Shown here in pieces: positions 57,602 through 64,000 of a stretch of DNA of 64,000 nucleotides. Where the stretch lies: positions 1-64,000 of the forward strand of contig NZ_LSJS01000302.1 of NCBI RefSeq assembly GCF_001557325.1, given 5' to 3'. The notes beneath the pieces were generated by a model, which ran no database searches, had not been told where the DNA came from, and worked only from the letters and a program-made list of their open reading frames with translations. The stretch's first letter is position 1. Every line of letters starts with the position of its first letter. A program made the translations under genes and the position numbers. This stretch comes from Erythrobacter donghaensis. Lineage in GTDB: Bacteria; Pseudomonadota; Alphaproteobacteria; Sphingomonadales; Sphingomonadaceae.

Positions 57602-58561
57602 ATGCGGTGTATCGGGGCAATGACGATCGCGGCCTTCGCCGCGTTGGCGGCGGCATCGCCCGGCTTCGCGCAGGAGGCGAAGAAGGCGATCATCGTCGAA
57701 ACCCCCGACCCGGGAGCGCGCGAGGTCCGCTTCGATGGCACCGAGACATTCAGTCGCCAGAATTTCACCCACACCGCATCGGTGTCCTTGGGCGGGGGAT
57801 CGGTCGCGAAGGATATCTCGATCGATTTCGGGGACTTCGACCTTCCGCTCAGGCTCGTGATCAGTCCCCGGCGGTCGGGCAACCTCGCCTTCGCGGTGGC
57901 GCGTCCGCGCTTCACGACCTGCACCGGTGCCGACGTGCGGCGGGTCAGCCAGGCTGCGGTCACTGGCTCCACCAACGAACGCCTGAGCCTGATGGCCGAG
58001 GCCCGCCGCCTCATCCAGCTGTGCGGCGTGCTCCCCAACGAGGTGCCCAAGCTGGTGCGCAAGTATTACGAGGCGAGTTGCTCGCTGGCGGGAGACTCGC
58101 CGCCGATCTTCGAGATCCACCGCGACGCCGCCACCCGCTTCCGCCAGCTACCCGACAGCCCGGAAAAGCGAACCGCCTTGGGGAACTGCACCGGGCGCGG
58201 CCAGGGTGCCGACGTGCGTCAGACCTGGAGCCTCGCAAAGACGTCCGATCCGGCCGCTGCGCGGCTGCTGACCGCCGAACTGCTGGAAAAGGCGCGAGAC
58301 CCAGAATGGCAGGAGGCGTTCGATGCCGTGAGTATCGACGCCGAACTGGTGGAACGCCTGGAGGTGAACCTGATCAAGCAGCAGCAGATCGCGGCCTCCC
58401 GGGAAAGCGATCTCGCCGCCGCCATCGGCTATACTAACGAACTGGAGAGGCTTGCGCGGGACGAAGAGTTCGGTGATGCGGTCAGGGCCGAGCGGCTGTC
58501 TACCGAAGGCCTCGAAAAGGACCGCGCATGGTTCGAAGCGCGGATGAATCGCGACGAATAG
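57602..58561 (+). CDS. exported protein of unknown function
   Basis: The 319-residue product has a signal peptide ([20 protein letters not shown], cleavage near FAQ, residue 23). The mature part has a beta-rich first half ([40 protein letters not shown]) with four cysteines and a helical, charged second half ([20 protein letters not shown] to the end). I do not recognise the family. It lies downstream of the membrane gene and 148 bp before typA. Confidence 0.65.
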   Translation: MRCIGAMTIAAFAALAAASPGFAQEAKKAIIVETPDPGAREVRFDGTETFSRQNFTHTASVSLGGGSVAKDISIDFGDFDLPLRLVISPRRSGNLAFAVARPRFTTCTGADVRRVSQAAVTGSTNERLSLMAEARRLIQLCGVLPNEVPKLVRKYYEASCSLAGDSPPIFEIHRDAATRFRQLPDSPEKRTALGNCTGRGQGADVRQTWSLAKTSDPAAARLLTAELLEKARDPEWQEAFDAVSIDAELVERLEVNLIKQQQIAASRESDLAAAIGYTNELERLARDEEFGDAVRAERLSTEGLEKDRAWFEARMNRDE

Positions 58562-58709
58562 CGGCGCGATGCTGATCCTGTCCCTCGCTGAACAACGGGG
58601 GCGCGCATTTTCATGAGTGCATCGCTTGCCCCTCCGGCAAGTCTCGGCTAGTGGCGCGCGAGTTTTATTGCGCCGCACAATCGCGCTCCCTCTCACAGCC
58701 GAGTTTTCG

Positions 58710-60542
58710 ATGTCTTCAGCTCTTCGCAACGTGGCGATCATCGCGCACGTCGACCATGGCAAGACCACGCTGGTCGACCAGCTCTTCCGCCAGTCGGGCA
58801 CCTTCCGCGACAACCAGCGGGTCGAGGAGCGCGCGATGGATTCGGGCGATCTCGAAAAGGAACGCGGGATCACCATTCTCGCCAAGTGCACCAGCGTCGA
58901 GTGGGAGCAGGACGGCCAGACGACCCGCATCAACATCGTCGACACCCCCGGCCACGCCGACTTCGGCGCGGAGGTGGAGCGCATCCTCTCGATGGTCGAC
59001 GGCGTCATCCTGCTGGTCGACAGCGCGGAAGGCGCGATGCCGCAGACCAAGTTCGTCACCGGCAAGGCGCTCGCGCTGGGCCTCAGGCCGATTGTCGTCG
59101 TCAACAAGATCGACCGTCCCGACGGCCGCCCGCAGGAAGTGCTCGACGAGGTGTTCGACCTCTTCGTCAGCCTCGATGCCAATGACGAGCAACTCGAATT
59201 CCCGGTGCTCTACGCTTCCGGGCGCGACGGCTATGCCAGCGAGGACGAGACCCGCCGCGAAGGCACGCTCGCCCCGCTGTTCGCCAAGATCATCGAGCAC
59301 GTGCCCGCACCCGGCCTCGACCCTGACGCCAAATTCAGCTTCCTCGCCACGCTGCTCGACCGCGACAACTTCATGGGCCGCGTGCTGACCGGCCGCGTCC
59401 AATCGGGCACGATCCGCGTCAACGATCCGATCCACGCGATCGACATGGACGGCAAGGTGATCGAAACCGGCCGCGCGACCAAGCTGATGAGCTTCGACGG
59501 GCTCGAGCGCGTCCCCGTCGAAGTCGCGCGCGCGGGCGACATCATCGCGCTCGCCGGGCTCGAGAAGGCGACCGTCGCCAACACCATCTGCGATCCCTCG
59601 GTCACCGATCCGATCGCCGCCCAGCCGATCGATCCGCCGACGCTGGCGATGCGCTTCTCGGTCAACGACAGCCCGCTCGCCGGGCGCGAGGGCAGCAAGG
59701 TGACGAGCCGCATGATCCGCGACCGCCTGCTGCGCGAGGCCGAAACCAACGTCGCGATCCGCGTCACGGAATCCGAGGACAAGGACAGCTTCGAGGTCGC
59801 CGGGCGCGGCGAATTGCAATTGGGCGTCCTCATCGAGACGATGCGCCGCGAAGGCTTCGAGCTCGGCATCAGCCGCCCGCGCGTCCTCTTCCGCGAGGAA
59901 GACGGCAAGCGCATGGAGCCCTACGAGACCGTCGTCATCGACGTCGATGACGAGCACTCGGGCACGGTGGTCGAGAAGATGCAGCGCCGCAAGGCCGACC
60001 TTGCCGAAATGCGCCCCTCGGGGCAGGGCAAGACCCGCATCACCTTCTCCGCGCCCTCGCGCGGGCTCATCGGCTACCACGGCGAATTCCTGTCCGACAC
60101 CCGCGGCACCGGGATCATGAACCGGCTCTTCGAGAAATACGGCCCCTACAAGGGCCCGATCGAAGGCCGCATCAACGGCGTCCTCATCTCCAACGGCGAC
60201 GGCGAGGCGGTGGCCTATGCGCTCAATTCCCTGGAAGAGCGCGGCACGCTGTTCATCAGCCCGCAGATGAAGGTCTATGAAGGCATGGTGATCGGCGAGA
60301 ACGCCAAGCCCGAGGACCTCGAGGTCAACCCCCTCAAGGCCAAGCAGCTCACCAACATCCGCTCGAGCGGCAAGGACGACGCGATCCGCTTGACGCCGCC
60401 GCGCCGCATGAGTCTCGAACAGGCGATCGCCTATATCGACGACGACGAGATGGTCGAAGTGACCCCGCAATCGATCCGCCTCAGGAAGGCGATCCTCGAC
60501 CCGCACGAACGCAAGAAGGCACGGCGCAAGAAGGAGGATTGA
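58710..60542 (+). CDS. typA: ribosome-associated GTPase TypA/BipA
   Basis: TypA assists 50S ribosome assembly, notably in the cold. The 610-residue translational GTPase has the G1 motif AHVDHGKTT at residues 12-20, DTPGHADF (G3), NKIDRPDG (G4), and the BipA C-terminal domain ([20 protein letters not shown]). ATG 58710 is chosen over an upstream in-frame ATG since the conserved start is [15 protein letters not shown]. Confidence 0.97.
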   Translation: MSSALRNVAIIAHVDHGKTTLVDQLFRQSGTFRDNQRVEERAMDSGDLEKERGITILAKCTSVEWEQDGQTTRINIVDTPGHADFGAEVERILSMVDGVILLVDSAEGAMPQTKFVTGKALALGLRPIVVVNKIDRPDGRPQEVLDEVFDLFVSLDANDEQLEFPVLYASGRDGYASEDETRREGTLAPLFAKIIEHVPAPGLDPDAKFSFLATLLDRDNFMGRVLTGRVQSGTIRVNDPIHAIDMDGKVIETGRATKLMSFDGLERVPVEVARAGDIIALAGLEKATVANTICDPSVTDPIAAQPIDPPTLAMRFSVNDSPLAGREGSKVTSRMIRDRLLREAETNVAIRVTESEDKDSFEVAGRGELQLGVLIETMRREGFELGISRPRVLFREEDGKRMEPYETVVIDVDDEHSGTVVEKMQRRKADLAEMRPSGQGKTRITFSAPSRGLIGYHGEFLSDTRGTGIMNRLFEKYGPYKGPIEGRINGVLISNGDGEAVAYALNSLEERGTLFISPQMKVYEGMVIGENAKPEDLEVNPLKAKQLTNIRSSGKDDAIRLTPPRRMSLEQAIAYIDDDEMVEVTPQSIRLRKAILDPHERKKARRKKED

Positions 60543-60654
60543 GGGGGCTGCCGGCGCCGTTCGCAGCATTGCGGGCTGCGAATGTGCACGGTAAGCCTCC
60601 GGCAAGACCGGTGATCCGTTGCTGCCGGTCGAACGCCCAAGGGGGGGCTCACGG

Positions 60655-62667
60655 GTGCAGGGGGCGTTGCCATATAGGCTTGATATTGACGGGCTGCGCG
60701 CCGTGGCGGTGCTTCCCGTGGTGCTCTACCATGCCGGGGTTACCGGATTCAGCGGCGGCTTTGTCGGCGTCGACGTCTTTTTCGTCATTTCGGGTTTTTT
60801 GATCACGACAATTGTCCAAAAGGACATCTCCGACGAGCGCTTTTCGCTCATGTCATTCTACGCACGCCGCGCGCAGCGTATCCTGCCAGCGCTTGCAGCG
60901 GTAATGATCGTCTGCATCTCACTCGGTTGGTTCCTGTTGGTTCCGTCAGAGTTTGAGCGGCTCGGTCGCGCAACGCGAGCAGCGGCGCTGTTCGCTTCAA
61001 ACTTCCATTTCGCTCGCTCGTCCGGTTACTTCGCGCCAGCAGCAGACTACGAACTCCTGCTGCACACTTGGTCGCTAGCGGTCGAGGAACAATTCTACCT
61101 CGTTTTCCCGCTGTTATTGGTGACGATTGCAGCAATGCGTTGGTCGCGGTATCTTCTTGCGATTGTTGCAGTCGTCTCGGCGGCGTCGCTGGCGGCTTCG
61201 GTGGCGTTGCTCGAGAGCGTACCCGACTACGTTTTCTATCTGAGCATGTTCAGGGCCTGGGAACTGGGCGTGGGCGCGATGCTGGCGATGGCTGCGCATC
61301 CTGCTCCTAGAAATCGGGTTTTACGCGAAGCAATCGGCCTTGCGGCCTTGGCGGCGATCCTTGTTCCTGTATTCCTTTACGACACCAGAACCCCGTTTCC
61401 AGCCATGGCGGCCCTGCCGCCCGTGCTCGGCGCAGCTGCGCTGATCTGGATCGGACGAGGCGATCAAGAAAGCGCCGTCACCAGCCTGTTGGCGACGCCT
61501 CCTATGGTGGCAATCGGCCTCGTGTCCTATTCCCTCTATTTATGGCATTGGCCTGTCCTCACTTTCCTGAGGATCTTTGAAGGGATAGTAATCCTAACGT
61601 CGACCCAGATCGCAGGGGCGCTGGCGGTGTCCTTTGTCATCGCGTGGCTGTCCTACCGCTTTATCGAGCAGCCCTTTCGCGCCGGTGCTACGCAAAGTGC
61701 GGTGGGGAACCGCACGGCCCTGCTGATTTGCTCTGCGGTCTTCGCTGTCCTCGGCTGGATCGGCTACGCGGTGAAGGATGCCCGCGGGGTGCCTTCGCGC
61801 CTTTCGCCAGGCACCTTGCACATTGCCAACGCCACCGCAGACCACAACCCCGATTCAAGGGACTGCCTCCGCCGCCCGCCGACCGAGGATCTCTGCCCCA
61901 TCGGAACGGCCGCGCCTCCCAAACGTCCGATTGACTTTGTGCTGATCGGAGACAGTCATGCAGAAATGCTGCGTGCGGGATTGCACGCCGCTGCCCATGA
62001 TGCCGGTCAGTACGGCTACTTCATCGGCAAGGTGGGCTGCGTGCCGATGCCATACATCAGGCGTGATGTCGGCAGTTTGGACTGCCGCGACTATCAGGCG
62101 GCGCTCTGGTCGTGGCTTGAAGAACGGCGTGACATCAAGGTCGTCATAGTCGCCATGCGGTGGACGATTCTCGTGGAGGGGCATGAAATCGGCGGAGTTC
62201 ACCGTGAGAGTGACGATTGGCGCTGGAGCGGACCTGTGGCGGGCCGTCCCGGATCAAGCTCCAATGAAGCAGTCATCGAAGCGGCTGTCGCGGCGATGGT
62301 CGATCGTCTGGTCGCGGACGGACGCCGGGTGGTGCTGGTCGGGCCGGTGCCAGAGCCGGGTTACCAAGTACCGACCGTGACAGCGCGCAGGCACATGCTG
62401 GGCCTCATGCCGAGAGCCTATGTGTCAGAGGCCGAGTTCGCCGCACGCACAGGCCGCACGGAACGGCTGCTACAGCGGATCGCGGCAAAATCGCCAAATG
62501 TTCAATACTTGCCTTTGTCTGACCTGTTCTGCCAGCGGGGCTTCTGTCGCAGCAGAAACCCCGACGGCATCCCGCTTTACTTCGACGACGATCACGTTAC
62601 CCGGACGACCGCGGCGACCCTATTGCGGCCCCGGTTCGATGCCATTTGGGCGATCGACGGCCGGTAA
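60655..62667 (+). CDS. OafA/YrhL-type membrane acyltransferase with C-terminal SGNH domain
   Basis: The 670-residue product has an N-terminal acyltransferase-3 domain: RLDIDGLRAVAVLPVVLYHA, FVGVDVFFVISGFLIT and about ten membrane helices. A periplasmic SGNH domain follows, with FVLIGDSHAEML (nucleophile Ser) and the Asp-His pair in YFDDDHVT. Such fusions O-acetylate cell-surface glycans, with the SGNH part receiving the acyl group. GTG 60655 is preceded by AAGGGGGGG; TTG 60619 is an alternative. Base composition is less GC-rich than typA or putP, in keeping with transfer of a surface-modification gene. Confidence 0.9.
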   Translation: MQGALPYRLDIDGLRAVAVLPVVLYHAGVTGFSGGFVGVDVFFVISGFLITTIVQKDISDERFSLMSFYARRAQRILPALAAVMIVCISLGWFLLVPSEFERLGRATRAAALFASNFHFARSSGYFAPAADYELLLHTWSLAVEEQFYLVFPLLLVTIAAMRWSRYLLAIVAVVSAASLAASVALLESVPDYVFYLSMFRAWELGVGAMLAMAAHPAPRNRVLREAIGLAALAAILVPVFLYDTRTPFPAMAALPPVLGAAALIWIGRGDQESAVTSLLATPPMVAIGLVSYSLYLWHWPVLTFLRIFEGIVILTSTQIAGALAVSFVIAWLSYRFIEQPFRAGATQSAVGNRTALLICSAVFAVLGWIGYAVKDARGVPSRLSPGTLHIANATADHNPDSRDCLRRPPTEDLCPIGTAAPPKRPIDFVLIGDSHAEMLRAGLHAAAHDAGQYGYFIGKVGCVPMPYIRRDVGSLDCRDYQAALWSWLEERRDIKVVIVAMRWTILVEGHEIGGVHRESDDWRWSGPVAGRPGSSSNEAVIEAAVAAMVDRLVADGRRVVLVGPVPEPGYQVPTVTARRHMLGLMPRAYVSEAEFAARTGRTERLLQRIAAKSPNVQYLPLSDLFCQRGFCRSRNPDGIPLYFDDDHVTRTTAATLLRPRFDAIWAIDGR

Positions 62668-62737
62668 GACAAAGATACACAACGCATCCCGGCTGAGAGA
62701 TGGCCAAGCGGTGCGCGCCTTGTTACCCCATGCCCCC

Positions 62738-64000
62738 ATGAACACCTACACCCTCGCCGCGCTGGCGGCCTATTTCCTCCTGATGATCGCCATCGGCGTC
62801 TATGCCTGGGCCAAGACCCGGGCGACGTCCGAAGGCTATCTGCTCGCCGGCCGCAATCTCGGGCCGGCGGTGACGGCGCTCAGTGCGGGGGCGAGCGACA
62901 TGTCGGGGTGGCTCCTGCTGGGCTTGCCGGGGGCGCTGTTTGCCTCCGGGCTGGTCGAGGCGTGGATCGCGATCGGGCTCACCATCGGCGCGGGGCTCAA
63001 CTGGGTCATCGTCGCCCCGCGCCTGCGCGAGCAGACCGAGCGGCTGGGCGATGCGCTGACCATTCCGCAGTTCCTCGCCAACCGTTTTCCGGAGGCCGGG
63101 ACGCTGCTGCGCGTCACCTCGGCGGTGATCATCGTCGGCTTCTTCACCGTCTACACCGCAAGCGGCATGGTCGCCGGGGGCAAGCTGTTCGAGACCGCCT
63201 TTGCGGGCGCGCTGCCCGCCACCGGGCTCAGCGACTACATCACCGGGATCCTCGTCACCGCCGGGATCGTGCTGGTCTACACCATGATCGGGGGCTTTCT
63301 CGCGGTCAGTCTCACCGACTTCGTGCAAGGGATCATCATGATGGCCGCGCTGGTGGTGATGCCGCTGGTGATCCTGTTCGCCACACCTCCCGGCACGGTC
63401 GCCGCGACCCCGCCCGAGGGCTTCTTCAGCCTCACCCAGGGCGCCACGCTGATCGGCGTGATCAGCGCGGTCACCTGGGGCCTCGGCTATTTCGGCCAGC
63501 CGCACATCATCGTGCGCTTCATGGCGATCGACCGGGTCGAGAACGTGCCGACCGCGCGCGCGATCGGGATGAGCTGGATGGTGATCTCGCTGATCGGCGC
63601 GGTGGCGGTGGGGCTGGCGGGGCGCGCCTATGCCGACACCCATGGCCTCGTGGTGGAGGACCCCGAGACGATCTTCATACTGCTCGCACAGGTGCTGTTC
63701 CATCCGGCGGTGACCGGCTTCCTCTACGCCGCGCTGCTGGCGGCGATCATGAGCACGATTTCCTCGCAGCTGCTGGTTTCGTCCTCCTCGCTCACGGAGG
63801 ATTTCTACCGCCTGTTCCTGCGCCGCAACGCGTCCGAGGCCGAGGCGGTCAATATCGGGCGGCTGTGCGTGGCGCTGGTGGCGGCGGCCGCGCTGGTGAT
63901 CGCGGCCGATCCGGCGAGCGAGGTGCTGGGCCTCGTCGCCAACGCCTGGGCGGGGTTCGGGGCAGCCTTCGGGCCGCTGATCCTGCTCGCGCTGACCTGG
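62738..64000 (+). CDS. putP: sodium/proline symporter (5' part, cut by window end)
   Basis: PutP imports proline with sodium. The frame from ATG 62738 is open for 421 codons to the window edge. Features are SAGASDMSGWLLLGLPGALF in the first helices, MIGGFLAVSLTDFVQGIIMM, GYFGQPHIIVRFMAI, and at the edge GAAFGPLILLALTW. The E. coli protein is 502 residues, so about 80 are missing. A possible ATG 8 nt earlier meets a stop at once. No PutA gene is visible. Confidence 0.93.
   Translation, partial: MNTYTLAALAAYFLLMIAIGVYAWAKTRATSEGYLLAGRNLGPAVTALSAGASDMSGWLLLGLPGALFASGLVEAWIAIGLTIGAGLNWVIVAPRLREQTERLGDALTIPQFLANRFPEAGTLLRVTSAVIIVGFFTVYTASGMVAGGKLFETAFAGALPATGLSDYITGILVTAGIVLVYTMIGGFLAVSLTDFVQGIIMMAALVVMPLVILFATPPGTVAATPPEGFFSLTQGATLIGVISAVTWGLGYFGQPHIIVRFMAIDRVENVPTARAIGMSWMVISLIGAVAVGLAGRAYADTHGLVVEDPETIFILLAQVLFHPAVTGFLYAALLAAIMSTISSQLLVSSSSLTEDFYRLFLRRNASEAEAVNIGRLCVALVAAAALVIAADPASEVLGLVANAWAGFGAAFGPLILLALTW

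Overview
The window is high-GC chromosomal DNA from an alphaproteobacterium, most likely order Sphingomonadales (Erythrobacteraceae-like). The evidence is a two-piece, circularly permuted tmRNA with the tag ANDNEALALAA, an F1 ATP synthase operon separate from F0, HdaA, a SciP-like DUF1153 protein, a DUF2794 protein, and frequent GTG/TTG starts with 1-8 nt gene overlaps. The species call is inference. No transposase, integrase, prophage, CRISPR array, rRNA or tRNA gene was recognised.

Layout. 1-4.4 kb: small membrane protein, ada (a perfect parS palindrome forms its start), an exported protein, and a membrane-anchored trypsin-like protease with a coupled partner. 4.6-9.8 kb: atpHAGDC, with a gene for a small exported protein inserted between atpD and atpC, closed by a terminator. 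9.9-13.6 kb: a GT39-like glycosyltransferase and an S9 peptidase. 13.9-17.9 kb: SciP-like gene, glmU with two coupled small genes, gph, and an SDR. 17.9-18.3 kb: non-coding stretch with a 25-bp palindrome and a REPIN-like inverted pair. 18.3-25.3 kb: DUF2794, cysE, hdaA, a DUF2066-like gene, purM, a purN-YjbR fusion, and a sulfotransferase. 25.3-28.6 kb: ndk, lipoprotein, holC, DUF2256, pepA. 28.7-34.4 kb: lptD-surA-pdxA-rsmA. 34.4-41.4 kb: membrane protein, glcB, an M20 hydrolase with astA and astB, and a small membrane protein. 41.4-46.7 kb: GNAT, ssrA, mscL, lemA with two TPM proteins, Nudix, SDR. 46.8-47.4 kb: a PspC-domain gene and two tandem 37-codon genes behind a sigma-54-type promoter. 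47.6-52.7 kb: recF, a TesA-like esterase, and an ABC/FtsX pair. 52.6-58.6 kb: membrane proteins, DUF805, a TonB-dependent receptor, and two unknown envelope proteins. 58.7-64 kb: typA, an acyltransferase, and the 5' part of putP, which runs off the window.

Themes. Much of the window serves the envelope (lptD, surA, glmU, mscL, lemA/TPM, PspC module, TonB receptor) and the chromosome cycle (parS, hdaA, holC, recF, SciP-like). The most unusual element is 46.8-47.4 kb: two near-identical 37-residue membrane peptides, too short for routine gene calling, upstream of a mini-PspC and downstream of a GG-N10-GC promoter. This resembles a stripped-down phage-shock operon. Other notable points are the parS/ada overlap, the PurN-YjbR fusion, the gene inserted in the atp operon, and the M20 hydrolase in the arginine succinyltransferase cluster.
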